DNA from: Arcobacter caeni | Lineage (GTDB): Bacteria > Campylobacterota > Campylobacteria > Campylobacterales > Arcobacteraceae | Direction of reading: 5' to 3' | Length of the DNA: 64,000 nt | Assembly (NCBI RefSeq): GCF_003063245.1 | Contig: NZ_MUXE01000011.1 | Coordinates: 28,694-92,693 of the forward strand | In this document: positions 16,462-25,228 of the stretch, piece after piece | Position numbering within the stretch: position 1 is the stretch's first letter | Layout of the letters: every line of letters begins with the position of its first letter | Notes under the pieces: generated by a model | Seen by the model: only the letters and a program-made list of their open reading frames with translations | Told to the model about the DNA's origin: nothing | The model's database searches: none | Translations under genes and position numbers: made by a program

Positions 16462-18456
16462 CTATAAAGATTCTAAATACTCGTCAAATCCTATTAATTT
16501 AAAATCTATTAAAGAATCTAAATACGGTTGAAGCAAAAATTGCTTAGCACTTGAAATTTTCAAATCTTGTATTAGCTGAATAGCTGTTAAAAAATCTGCA
16601 TCTGGATCATTTAAGATAACTTTAATTAATGATATTTGAATAGAAGCATCATTATATCTTCCTGCTTCAAGTAATGCAGCAACCATTAAATACATACTAT
16701 ATTTATCTTCTAATTTATACTCTGATTGTAAATATTCAAGCGTTTTAATTGCTTCATCAGGTGAATTAAAATGTAAATCTCTTAAAGCTTTTGTTCTTAA
16801 ATAAGAAGGTGTTTTTTTACCTGAGATATTCATATCAGCCTTTGAAAAAATACCTAATCCTTTTAAAATATCTACATAAAATCTTGTTATTATCAAAGAT
16901 CCTTCTAAAAATTGATTATTCAAACTCAGAGGAATAGAATCTTGTAATCTTGAATAATAAGTGTAATCTGTCTCACCTTTTCTTCTTTGTACCATTTTTA
17001 TTAGAAATGTTAAAGGATCTTTAAAATGCTCATCAAGTAAAGTATGATCTTCATTTACTTTTCCACTTTTCATTGCTTTTAAGAAATCCAATGCTTTATA
17101 AAATATTGTATTCTCATACTCTAATGGCTTATCTACTGAAGTAAACTGAGGATTTATAAATAATTTATAAATTTCTTTTGAGAAATAATTATACAAACCA
17201 TTATTACTTTTTATGTTACCCTCAATATACTCTTTGTCTCTAATTTTGATATTTAATCTATCAGCTGTTATTAAATACATAATGGAATAAAGCTTATTCC
17301 CTGGATTTAATTTATATGCTCTTTCAAAATATTTAAAGGCATTATTAAAATCATTTATTTGAGCACATGATAATGCTAAATTATAAAAGATATATGATTT
17401 TGTATCTTTTGTTAACATTTTTTCTAATTCTACAACTCTAATAATTGGATCTTCTTTCACAATTTTTAGAAATTTAGCATTATATTCAACCATCTCCTCA
17501 AGATTAAGAATGCTCTCTTTTTGATTGTAAATAAAACCTTTTAAACTATCATAAATAATCTCTTGCGAATCTGAAAAAATAAATGGTGCAAAATAAAAAA
17601 TAAAATCTATTTTTCTATTATCATCAAAATTTATAACTGAATTTAAGTATTGTTTTGATGTAAATTTATTTTGATTGAAAAAAATCTCCAAAGGCAATTC
17701 TGTATTTGCTTTAAAAGTATTTTTTCTTTCATTTATTAAATCTAATGTCTCTTTTAACTGTTCAATATTATTCATTTTAAGATTTGTAAAACTTGTAAAC
17801 CATAAGATTTTATCAATAGTGTTTGGATTTACATTTTGTTCTTTTGCTTTTTTTAGTAATAAATTTGCTTTTTCATAATCTTTTAATTTTATATAAATTA
17901 ATGCTTTTTTTAAATCCATAGCATAATCCATAGTATTTAAAACCTCTAAAGCATTTTCATACTCTTTTAATATTATGTAGGTATCTGAAAGCATTCTTTT
18001 TGAGTGTTCAGATAAATTTTTATACTTTTTTGAAGTTTTAACAATCGTATCAAGATATTTATTATCTTTTGAAATTTGATATAAGTAATAACAAGCCGCC
18101 ATATAAGGGTATGTATGAATATTTGCATTTTCTGGTTTTGCATAAACTTTATTCAAATATACTATTGCATTATCAACAGAACCTAATTTGTAATAGGCAA
18201 TTCCCATATTTAAATATGATGGTACTTCTAATATTTTCGAAGTTTTTTCAAAAAGTTTAATAGCTTCTTCATATTCATTTTTACTCAAATGTAATACTGC
18301 TTTATTAAAATCAATTTGTAAAGATAAATTTTCTTGAGATTTTACTAGTCTTTCAAACTGAAATATTATTTCTGGTTGTGATTCGATTAAATCATCTGTA
18401 GCATATAAAATACTATTGAAAAATATTGCTAATAATATTTTATATACTAGTTTCAT
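16462..18456 (-). CDS. Secreted TPR protein, flagellar-cluster associated
   Basis: A 664-residue protein with an N-terminal signal-like segment (MKLVYKILLAIFFNSILYA) and many tetratricopeptide motifs, for example YEEAIKLFEKTSKIL, PSYLNMGIAYYKLGSVDNAIVYLNKVY, FNNAFKYFERAYKLNPGN and a late copy near residues 580-610. No later membrane segment is evident. It is the second TPR protein of the block and has the same length as the PflA-like one at 3694-5688, though the sequences differ. A periplasmic motor scaffold role, perhaps analogous to PflB, is possible from context only. It lies 14 bp after the coiled-coil membrane protein. Confidence 0.6.
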   Translation of the reverse strand: MKLVYKILLAIFFNSILYATDDLIESQPEIIFQFERLVKSQENLSLQIDFNKAVLHLSKNEYEEAIKLFEKTSKILEVPSYLNMGIAYYKLGSVDNAIVYLNKVYAKPENANIHTYPYMAACYYLYQISKDNKYLDTIVKTSKKYKNLSEHSKRMLSDTYIILKEYENALEVLNTMDYAMDLKKALIYIKLKDYEKANLLLKKAKEQNVNPNTIDKILWFTSFTNLKMNNIEQLKETLDLINERKNTFKANTELPLEIFFNQNKFTSKQYLNSVINFDDNRKIDFIFYFAPFIFSDSQEIIYDSLKGFIYNQKESILNLEEMVEYNAKFLKIVKEDPIIRVVELEKMLTKDTKSYIFYNLALSCAQINDFNNAFKYFERAYKLNPGNKLYSIMYLITADRLNIKIRDKEYIEGNIKSNNGLYNYFSKEIYKLFINPQFTSVDKPLEYENTIFYKALDFLKAMKSGKVNEDHTLLDEHFKDPLTFLIKMVQRRKGETDYTYYSRLQDSIPLSLNNQFLEGSLIITRFYVDILKGLGIFSKADMNISGKKTPSYLRTKALRDLHFNSPDEAIKTLEYLQSEYKLEDKYSMYLMVAALLEAGRYNDASIQISLIKVILNDPDADFLTAIQLIQDLKISSAKQFLLQPYLDSLIDFKLIGFDEYLESL

Positions 18457-18470
18457 TGATTTACTAAAGC

Positions 18471-18800
18471 CTAAACCATTGCATTAACTTGAGCATAAAG
18501 CTCTTCGTTTCTTTTTTGGAATTCATCTAACTTATTTTTTAAATTAATATTTTCAATACGCAATTCTTGTAAATCATCTCTTGCAACTTGTAAATTTCCT
18601 TGGTTTGATTTTAATGTATTAGAACTTATTTTTACTTGTTTTTCATATCTTTCAATTAGTGACTCAAACTTAGTAATCTCTTCTTGTAAAATATTTTTTT
18701 CTTCATTTACTTTCTTGTATAAAGATTTGTAAACATTTGCACTTGAAAAAAAGTAGAGTAATAAAACTCCAAGCACTACAATTAATAAAAAATTTTCCAA
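18471..18800 (-). CDS. Membrane-anchored coiled-coil protein, unknown function
   Basis: A 109-residue protein not assigned to a family. It has one N-terminal hydrophobic helix (about residues 4-20, LLIVVLGVLLLYFFSS) and then a continuous heptad-patterned coiled coil to the end (KKVNEEKNILQEEITKFESLIERYEKQ and onwards). The start codon is TTG (18798-18800), supported by an AGGA site five bases upstream; no in-frame ATG is near. It lies between flgE and the second TPR gene on the same strand, and the preceding hairpin (18820-18846) may reduce its expression relative to flgE. Confidence 0.6.
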   Translation of the reverse strand: MENFLLIVVLGVLLLYFFSSANVYKSLYKKVNEEKNILQEEITKFESLIERYEKQVKISSNTLKSNQGNLQVARDDLQELRIENINLKNKLDEFQKRNEELYAQVNAMV

Positions 18801-18819
18801 ATTTATCCTATTTAAGTAT

Positions 18820-18846
18820 AAATAGAGTAGATTTTCTACTCTATTT
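18820..18846 (-). terminator. Hairpin downstream of flgE (partial terminator?)
   Basis: A perfect 12-bp inverted repeat, AAATAGAGTAGA and TCTACTCTATTT, encloses a 3-base loop just after the flgE stop codon. On the minus strand the stem is followed by ATACTT rather than a long U run, so it may be an attenuating terminator or an mRNA 3-prime stabiliser that keeps flgE more abundant than downstream genes. Confidence 0.6.
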
Positions 18847-18852
18847 AAAAAA

Positions 18853-20946
18853 TTATCTTTTTAAACCAATCAAGGTAGTTAGAAGTTCATCCGCCGTAGT
18901 AATTGATTTTGCATTAGCCTCAAAAGCTCTTTGAAATACCATTAAATTTACCAAACTCTCTGATAAATCTGCAGTACTTAATTCTAGCGTTTTTGATTTT
19001 ATCTCTGCCGTTTTATTATTATTTATATTATATACAGGATCACCTGATTCATTTGTTTTTGCTAATAAATTATTCCCTATTGGATTTAATCCTCTATTAT
19101 TATTAAAAACTGCAACGGCTACTTGCCCTATTGCAAATTCAGCGCCATCTTGTTTCATTGTAATCAATCCTGTACTATCTACAGAAAATTCTCCAAATGC
19201 TGAATCAGAAATCCCTAAAGTATCTAGTCTTAATTGTAAACTTCCTTTTGATGCTGTTTGGTCAACTTTATTTATTATTTCTATAAATTCAGCTCCTGCT
19301 CCTTTTCGTCCTGAGTAGTTTGCATTTACATCAAGAGGTTCAAATGTTCCAACAATTGTTGGATCACCTTTCATACTTCCAGTAAATTCAACATCATAAT
19401 TTGAATCTAATGTATTTATTACTAAATTACCATTTACATTTCTAGCATTTACATATTTTGATAATGAAGGATCTATATTTATTCCAGCAACAATATCATC
19501 AATGCTAGCAACTGGAGTAATACTAATAGGTGCCATAACAGGAGGATTAGCACCATTATTTGGAACAGGAATATTTTTTCCTAACTCTTTATCATAAATA
19601 TTTATTCCATACTCAAAAGTTGTTGTTGTTCCTATTTTTAAATCAGCAGCAGTATAAACATCTTGTTGTTTTCCTGTTATTAATTTACTTAAAGCTTCTT
19701 TTGATGTTGCTAATCCTGTTGTCCCTGAAACTGTTGATGCTTCTGCTTTTGTTTGGAAATTTCCTTGCAATGTTGTTCCGCTTGCAACTTCACCTATTTC
19801 TGAAATTCTAAATGCTTGTCCAGGTATCAAAGATTTTATTTGAATAATACCTTTTAGCACATCTGCATTTTTTGTAGAATTTGTATATGTCTCTGATAAA
19901 CTCAAGTTATCTACATGTCCTGAATCTATTGCCATTGTTGCAACTAAACCTGGTATAGTAGAAATATTATCTGCTAGTGCTTTATATGTCGCTATTTTTC
20001 CTGCTAATTTATCATATGCAGCATTTTGAGCCGGTGTTAATGCAATTGGAACAGCAACTGTTCCTGGGTCTACTAATCCATAATCTGTTATTTCTGATGC
20101 ACTTAATGAAGTGAACAATTCAGTTTTTAATGCTTGACTTGCTGTTGATACTATAAAGTTTTGAGATTTCTTCTCACCATTTATATAAGCATATATTTGG
20201 TCTCCATCAGTTCCTATTATAGAATCTGTTCCTGATTTAAAGTTTATTTGTGAAATTTGAGCACTTGTAGTATCAAACAAACCATCTGGTTGATCTTTTA
20301 ATTTTTGTAACCAACTCGTATAATCTTTTATTGCTTCTTCAATATCTGATATTTTTGCTGATTTTGTTTTTGCTCCATCTCCACTAAATACAGTTGTTGA
20401 ATCAGATTTTGCTGTTAGTGTATAATCAGTTGCTTTTGCTGTAACTGTTTCTACATAAGTATCATGTCTAATTATTTTTGAACCTAATAATTTTGTATAA
20501 TCATTAGTAAAAACACTTGTATTTGGATTTGTACTTGTAACATCATTTTGACTATCAATTGCAGTCATCATCCAACCTTGTACTTCATTTCCAGCTGAAT
20601 CTTGAAGGGTCCCATTATCACCCATTCTAAAGTTACCAGCTCGTGTATAAAAGGTTTCTGCTGTTCCTAAAGTATTTTTATTTATTACGGTAAAAAATCC
20701 ATCCCCATATAATGCCATATCATAATTTACACCTGTTAATTTTGTACCACCTTGTGTATACAATTTCTCTGCATCAAGTACCGTTGAACCTTTTCCGATT
20801 CTATCTTGGTATATTTGATCTGCAAACGAAATTCTTGAGGCTTTATACCCTATTGTATTTACATTGGCAATATTATTCGATTCATTATCTAAAGCTTTTT
20901 GTTGTGACGCTAATCCTGAGATTCCTGTCCAAAGTGCTCCTATCAT
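18853..20946 (-). CDS. flgE: FlgE, flagellar hook protein
   Basis: FlgE polymerises into the hook. The chosen ATG at 20944-20946 gives 697 residues starting MIGALWTGISGLASQQKAL; an upstream ATG at 20988 would add 14 residues. AAAGGA is correctly spaced before the internal ATG, and the family N terminus begins there. The motif NNIANVNTIGYKASRI is near residues 24-39, the body is long and variable as in other epsilonproteobacterial hook proteins, and the C-terminal helix ends in FQRAFEANAKSITTADELLTTLIGLK. A shorter paralogue lies directly upstream (21024-22484). A dyad at 20971-20989 precedes the ribosome site. Confidence 0.9.
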   Translation of the reverse strand: MIGALWTGISGLASQQKALDNESNNIANVNTIGYKASRISFADQIYQDRIGKGSTVLDAEKLYTQGGTKLTGVNYDMALYGDGFFTVINKNTLGTAETFYTRAGNFRMGDNGTLQDSAGNEVQGWMMTAIDSQNDVTSTNPNTSVFTNDYTKLLGSKIIRHDTYVETVTAKATDYTLTAKSDSTTVFSGDGAKTKSAKISDIEEAIKDYTSWLQKLKDQPDGLFDTTSAQISQINFKSGTDSIIGTDGDQIYAYINGEKKSQNFIVSTASQALKTELFTSLSASEITDYGLVDPGTVAVPIALTPAQNAAYDKLAGKIATYKALADNISTIPGLVATMAIDSGHVDNLSLSETYTNSTKNADVLKGIIQIKSLIPGQAFRISEIGEVASGTTLQGNFQTKAEASTVSGTTGLATSKEALSKLITGKQQDVYTAADLKIGTTTTFEYGINIYDKELGKNIPVPNNGANPPVMAPISITPVASIDDIVAGINIDPSLSKYVNARNVNGNLVINTLDSNYDVEFTGSMKGDPTIVGTFEPLDVNANYSGRKGAGAEFIEIINKVDQTASKGSLQLRLDTLGISDSAFGEFSVDSTGLITMKQDGAEFAIGQVAVAVFNNNRGLNPIGNNLLAKTNESGDPVYNINNNKTAEIKSKTLELSTADLSESLVNLMVFQRAFEANAKSITTADELLTTLIGLKR

Positions 20947-20970
20947 GACTGATCCTTTTATTATTAAGGT

Positions 20971-20989
20971 TATGAACTTAATGTTCATA
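20971..20989. promoter_or_regulatory. Inverted repeat in flgE leader
   Basis: TATGAAC and GTTCATA form 7-bp arms around TTAAT, immediately upstream of the flgE ribosome binding site and about 25 bp before the chosen start. It may be an operator or a leader hairpin. No matching regulator can be named from the sequence. Confidence 0.4.
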
Positions 20990-21023
20990 TATTAATTCTA
21001 AAAATAGAACTAATATAAAAACA

Positions 21024-22484
21024 CTATTTTTTTAATTCAATGGCTGTTTTTAGCATTTCATCAGAAGTAGTTATAGATTTAGAGTTTGCTTCAAAAGCTT
21101 TTTGATATACAAGTAAATTTGTCAAACTATTTCCCAAATTTGATGTACTTAACTCCAATGAACTACTTACTAATTTATTTAATTTCCCTGCATAAAATGC
21201 TCTTCCTGACTCTGCAGTAGTTTGGTAAATATTATCACCTTGAGGATCAAGCCCTTGTTCATTTGTAAAATGTGCTGTTTGTAATTTTCCTACAATAAAT
21301 TTATTATCGCCATCTTTTAAAAAGATCACTCCATCATTTATTTCAATTGTACCAAAAGTATTTTTTGATAAATTTAAATTTGCCAATTTTAATTGGATTT
21401 CATTAACAGATAAAGATTCTTGACCAACCAAAGATAAAGTACTTGTAATATCCAACAATTCAGCATTTGAAAACTCTAAAGCACTTTTTAAAGCCTCTCT
21501 TGAACTATTAACCAATCCAATTCCTGAACCTAACTTAGCCTCTTGTAAATTTGTTGTTGATAAATAATTTTCATTTATCTGAGCATCTTTTATCAAAACT
21601 TCTTTTGCTGGAATTAAAGAATTAATAGTTAGCATTCCTGTTGTTGTATTAATAGATGAACTTAATCCTTTAATATCTGAAATTTTATCAGAGAGTTTTT
21701 TTAATGTTGTTTCAATATTTGTATCAAAAAACTGTATTACATCTTCATTATTTATTTTAATTTTAATAAAATCATTTTCACCAACTAATTGATTCATAGA
21801 TGTTGACATATCTATATTTGTAATCTGTGAAGTTGAGGGTGATGGTATTGCTGTTGAAGTTGATGAATACAAATCAATCTTACTCTTATAATCAGCAATT
21901 AAAGCTTCTATATCTGCGATTTGCGCTGATTTTGTTTTATAACCCTCTCCACTAAGACCTTTATTAACTGCTGTTGTATTATAATTAGTTGCTCTTGCAT
22001 TTATTGTTTGTAAAAAATTATCATTACTTATAGTTTTAGATACTACACTATTTGTAAGTGTTTCATCAAATTGAGTTTTTGCAGAATTTGATGAAACAAC
22101 ACTATTTGATTGAGGTGTTAATCCTAGAACTTTCATACCATTTTGACTTTGCAATAGACCATCTTCTGCCATATAAAAATTACCAGCTCGTGTATAAAAA
22201 GTTTCATTAGTTTTTCTATCTGAAACCATAAAGTAACCTTTTCCCTCGATTGCAACATCATAAGTATTATTAGTTAATTTAAGATTTCCTTGGGTCATAA
22301 CTTTACTAATACTATCAATATTAGTTCCCATTCCATATCCATACTGATACATCATATCTTCAAAACGAATATCATCAGCTTTGTGTCCAATTGTATTAAC
22401 ATTAGTAGAATTATTTGATTCAACATTTAACGCTTTTTCAAAAGCATTTAAACCTGAATATCCATTCCATAATGCGCTAATCAT
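21024..22484 (-). CDS. FlgE-like hook protein paralogue (short)
   Basis: A 486-residue hook/rod-family protein starting MISALWNGYSGLNAFEKAL, closely similar at both ends to the 697-residue FlgE that follows. The N-terminal motif reads NNSTNVNTIGHK, where hook and rod proteins normally have NNIANVNTxGxK, so this motif is degenerate. The C-terminal helix is intact (FEANSKSITTSDEMLKTAIELKK). The middle is about 210 residues shorter than in FlgE. It lies 9 bp after flgD, the usual place of flgE. It could be a second hook subunit, a hook-start or distal element, or a diverging duplicate. Confidence 0.75.
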   Translation of the reverse strand: MISALWNGYSGLNAFEKALNVESNNSTNVNTIGHKADDIRFEDMMYQYGYGMGTNIDSISKVMTQGNLKLTNNTYDVAIEGKGYFMVSDRKTNETFYTRAGNFYMAEDGLLQSQNGMKVLGLTPQSNSVVSSNSAKTQFDETLTNSVVSKTISNDNFLQTINARATNYNTTAVNKGLSGEGYKTKSAQIADIEALIADYKSKIDLYSSTSTAIPSPSTSQITNIDMSTSMNQLVGENDFIKIKINNEDVIQFFDTNIETTLKKLSDKISDIKGLSSSINTTTGMLTINSLIPAKEVLIKDAQINENYLSTTNLQEAKLGSGIGLVNSSREALKSALEFSNAELLDITSTLSLVGQESLSVNEIQLKLANLNLSKNTFGTIEINDGVIFLKDGDNKFIVGKLQTAHFTNEQGLDPQGDNIYQTTAESGRAFYAGKLNKLVSSSLELSTSNLGNSLTNLLVYQKAFEANSKSITTSDEMLKTAIELKK

Positions 22485-22493
22485 ATTAAAACC

Positions 22494-23177
22494 TTAGAAT
22501 ATTTTAGTAATATTTGAAAATGGTAAATTAGTTAACTGGTCAGAATATACAGCGGCAGAAACTCCTGCTAAAGTATATTTATGATCAGTAACTATTTTAT
22601 TATTTTCATCCAATATTGTTAATTTACCATCACTTATAACTGGTTGACCAGGCTTTGATAAAACAATTTTATTTCCTGTTTTTAGACCTTTGTCATCAAG
22701 AATTTCTCCAGCAACATTATAATTAACTACTTGATTTTTTGTAGGATCTGTTGAATCAGGAACAATAACTCTATCTTCTAGATATAAAATTTGTTGAGCT
22801 TTTACTTGTATTACACCATCTACATTTTCAACTGATCTTACAGTATAAGCTTTACTAACTCCATCTGCTCCAGCATTTCCATCTTCAATATTTTTTCCAA
22901 TTATTCCAGAAGCATTAGATAAAGATGATTGAGTAAAGGCTGTTTGCATTCCTTGCATAGCTTTTATCATTTGTTGATTTGTATCAATAGCTGACATTTG
23001 CATTTGACTAGAAAGCATTTGAGCTGAATCCATTGGTTTTGTTGGATCTTGTAATTTTAATTGCTGAATCATTATTTTCAAGAAATCCTCATTAGTTAAC
23101 TTATCATTACTAATTGCCGTTGTATAGCTATTTCCATCAATACCAACACTTGAATTTACTTCTATATTACTAGCCAT
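22494..23177 (-). CDS. flgD: FlgD, hook capping/scaffolding protein
   Basis: FlgD caps the growing hook and is needed for FlgE assembly. The 227 residues contain the family motif near residues 30-60, DFLKIMIQQLKLQDPTKPMD followed by SAQMLSSQMQMSAIDTNQQM, then a beta-rich C-terminal half. It follows fliN (9 bp) and precedes the hook genes (9 bp), a normal flgD-flgE arrangement. Confidence 0.92.
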   Translation of the reverse strand: MASNIEVNSSVGIDGNSYTTAISNDKLTNEDFLKIMIQQLKLQDPTKPMDSAQMLSSQMQMSAIDTNQQMIKAMQGMQTAFTQSSLSNASGIIGKNIEDGNAGADGVSKAYTVRSVENVDGVIQVKAQQILYLEDRVIVPDSTDPTKNQVVNYNVAGEILDDKGLKTGNKIVLSKPGQPVISDGKLTILDENNKIVTDHKYTLAGVSAAVYSDQLTNLPFSNITKIF

Positions 23178-23186
23178 TTTAATCTC

Positions 23187-23474
23187 CTATATCATATGTT
23201 CTTCAAAGAAATATTGAACTACATTATCAGAATCCATTGCATCTTGAACTCTAACTGCTAACTTATCATCCATTACGATTATATCACCAGTTCCTATTAT
23301 TCTTGTATTTACATAAATTTCACCACCAGTTCCAGCAGCTTTATGTAAAGAAATAATATCACCATCACTTAATTTTAGAAATTCTGAAACTGTAATATTA
23401 GTACTTCCTAGCATTACATCTACAACTATTTCCGTATCAACTAATAAATCGTAATCTCTTTCACTAATTTCCAT
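23187..23474 (-). CDS. fliN: FliN, flagellar C-ring switch protein
   Basis: FliN forms the base of the cytoplasmic C ring. The 95-residue protein is essentially one SpoA domain: DTEIVVDVMLGSTNITVSEFL, then LSDGDIISLHKAAGTGGEIYVNTRIIGTGDIIVMDDKLAVRV. It is the second SpoA protein of the window besides FliY, as is normal in Campylobacterota. A 72-bp gap separates it from fliH and carries a candidate promoter (23503-23508), so fliN may open a unit with flgD and the hook genes. Confidence 0.9.
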   Translation of the reverse strand: MEISERDYDLLVDTEIVVDVMLGSTNITVSEFLKLSDGDIISLHKAAGTGGEIYVNTRIIGTGDIIVMDDKLAVRVQDAMDSDNVVQYFFEEHMI

Positions 23475-23502
23475 TTAAATACTTTACTTGTTATTTTGAT
23501 AA

Positions 23503-23508
23503 ATTATA
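23503..23508 (-). promoter_or_regulatory. Extended -10 promoter before fliN
   Basis: The minus strand reads TTATGATATAATTTATC, a TGnTATAAT extended -10 box, about 30 nt upstream of the fliN ATG in the fliH-fliN gap. No recognisable sigma54 (TGGC-N8-TTGC) element is present in this gap by eye. Confidence 0.55.
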
Positions 23509-23546
23509 TCATAAAGTTATAATATTTAATGAATGATTTTATTTTA

Positions 23547-24206
23547 CTATATAATCAAATCCAAAGAATCTAACATTGTTGAAACTTTTGATTCAATATT
23601 TCCATCAAAATTCCCAAGATCACTAGCAATTACAACACCACCTGCTGTAACATTTGCATCACTTTTTAATTCAATAAAAGGCTCTAAATCCAACTGTCCT
23701 TTTAAAATTTCATAATCTTTTGGGTTAAGATGAATTTGTACTTTTGATGCTGTTTTTATTTTGTCTAAAAGATGATTTATTGTCTGTTTCGCAATTTTTG
23801 ATGAATTTTCCCCAACTTCTATGCTAATAATTTTTTGTGCAATTGAAATAGAAGTTTTTAATAACTTTGTTTCCATTTGAAAAGTTGCTTGTTCAAAAAA
23901 TGCTGCATAATGTTTTAAATCTCTTATTGCTTGAATAACCTGTGCATCTATATCTTTACCTTTGATTCCATCACTTTCAATACTATCAACTTTTTGTGAT
24001 ATTTCATTTAATTTAGCAGTTAAATTTCTAACTTCAATTAGAACAGGATCCACTCGTCCATTTATTTCTCTATCATATAAAACTGAATTTGAATTTGTAA
24101 CAAGATTATTATCAACTGAAGAATTAATAAAATTGCCTAATTCATATTTTTCTACTTCTGTGTTTTTAGTTAAAATTTTTGCGCTAGAATATACATTATC
24201 AGCCAT
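23547..24206 (-). CDS. fliH: FliH, export ATPase regulator
   Basis: FliH binds and regulates FliI and tethers it to the C ring and export gate. The 219 residues show the family layout: a variable N terminus, a central helical stretch (about 70-110) and a C-terminal domain related to the V/F-ATPase delta/E subunits (LKTSISIAQKIISIEVGENSS, then VQIHLNPKDYEIL). It overlaps fliG by 1 nt (TAATG) in the conserved fliF-fliG-fliH order. Sequence conservation is moderate but the context is decisive. Confidence 0.85.
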   Translation of the reverse strand: MADNVYSSAKILTKNTEVEKYELGNFINSSVDNNLVTNSNSVLYDREINGRVDPVLIEVRNLTAKLNEISQKVDSIESDGIKGKDIDAQVIQAIRDLKHYAAFFEQATFQMETKLLKTSISIAQKIISIEVGENSSKIAKQTINHLLDKIKTASKVQIHLNPKDYEILKGQLDLEPFIELKSDANVTAGGVVIASDLGNFDGNIESKVSTMLDSLDLII

Positions 24207-25213
24207 TAGTTATTCTCTCTATCAATGATTCCATCTTCTATCATTTTTTGCGTTACATCTAACATTTTTCTTTGAGCAGCCTCAATATCTTTAATTTTAA
24301 CTTTATTTGACATCTCAAATTCTTCTTTAAATCTATCTCGTCCTCTTTGAGACATAGCAGATGTAACTTTTTCCATATCTTCTTCTGTTGCATTTTTCAT
24401 TGCAATTACAACATCACCTGTATCAACATTTTGTAAAATTCTCATCATATATTCAGCATCTAAATTTAATAAATCTTCAAATACAAACATATTTTCTTTT
24501 ATTTTTGTAGCTAATGAAGTATCAATCCCATTAATATTTTTTAAAATATCTTGTGCTTTTGGACCTAACTTATTAAGCATATCAGCCACAACTTTTACTC
24601 CCCCAACATCTACAATTGAAGAAAATAAAGATTCTAGTTTTTTCTCGAGAACCAAAGATATTGTTCTTACTACATCAGGAGAAACATCTTTTATTGTAGC
24701 AATTTGAATAGTTACTTTTACTCTTATTTCTTCATCTAATTGCATTAAAACTTCTGAGGATTTATTTGGATCCATGTGAGATAATATTACTGCAATTGTA
24801 TGTGGAGATTCATCTTTGATAAAATCACTTAATTGTTTTGGATTTATTCCATCTAAATATGAAAAAGCTTGTGATGCTAGTTTCATTCTAGATAATTTTG
24901 CTAATACTTCATCTGCTTCATTTTTACCAAGTGATTTGTATAAAATTTCTCTTGCAAAATCATAACCACCAGAACTTATAAAACTTTTTGATCTTGTATA
25001 TAAATGAAATTCTTCTAAAACAGCTAAAGAAACCTCTTTATTTATTGAAGTAATTTGTGTAATAGCAGTAGATATTGCCTCAACTGTATCTTTTTGAAGA
25101 TGTTGAAATATTTTTACTGTAGATTCTTCACCAATTAATACAAAAAATCTAGCGACTTTTTCCATCATTGACATTCCTCTTAGAATATCATTTTCTTTTG
25201 AACTTTCAGCCAT
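24206..25213 (-). CDS. fliG: FliG, rotor switch/torque protein
   Basis: FliG links the MS ring to the C ring and contacts the stator. The 335-residue protein shows the FliG domains in order: N-terminal MEKVARFFVLIGEESTVKIFQHL, middle domain with ESPHTIAVILSHMDPNKSSEVLMQL, and a C-terminal torque helix with LLNLDAEYMMRILQNVDTGDVVIAMKNATEEDMEKV, followed by MSQRGRDRFKEEFEM. It lies 15 bp after fliF and overlaps fliH by 1 nt. Confidence 0.97.
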   Translation of the reverse strand: MAESSKENDILRGMSMMEKVARFFVLIGEESTVKIFQHLQKDTVEAISTAITQITSINKEVSLAVLEEFHLYTRSKSFISSGGYDFAREILYKSLGKNEADEVLAKLSRMKLASQAFSYLDGINPKQLSDFIKDESPHTIAVILSHMDPNKSSEVLMQLDEEIRVKVTIQIATIKDVSPDVVRTISLVLEKKLESLFSSIVDVGGVKVVADMLNKLGPKAQDILKNINGIDTSLATKIKENMFVFEDLLNLDAEYMMRILQNVDTGDVVIAMKNATEEDMEKVTSAMSQRGRDRFKEEFEMSNKVKIKDIEAAQRKMLDVTQKMIEDGIIDRENN

Positions 25214-25228
25214 TGTTTAACACCTTTT

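Noticed and set aside
20947..20988. N-terminal extension of FlgE from an upstream ATG
   Set aside because: The ribosome site AAAGGA and the conserved hook-family N terminus both point to the ATG at 20946; the extension MNIKFITLIIKGSV is not family-like.
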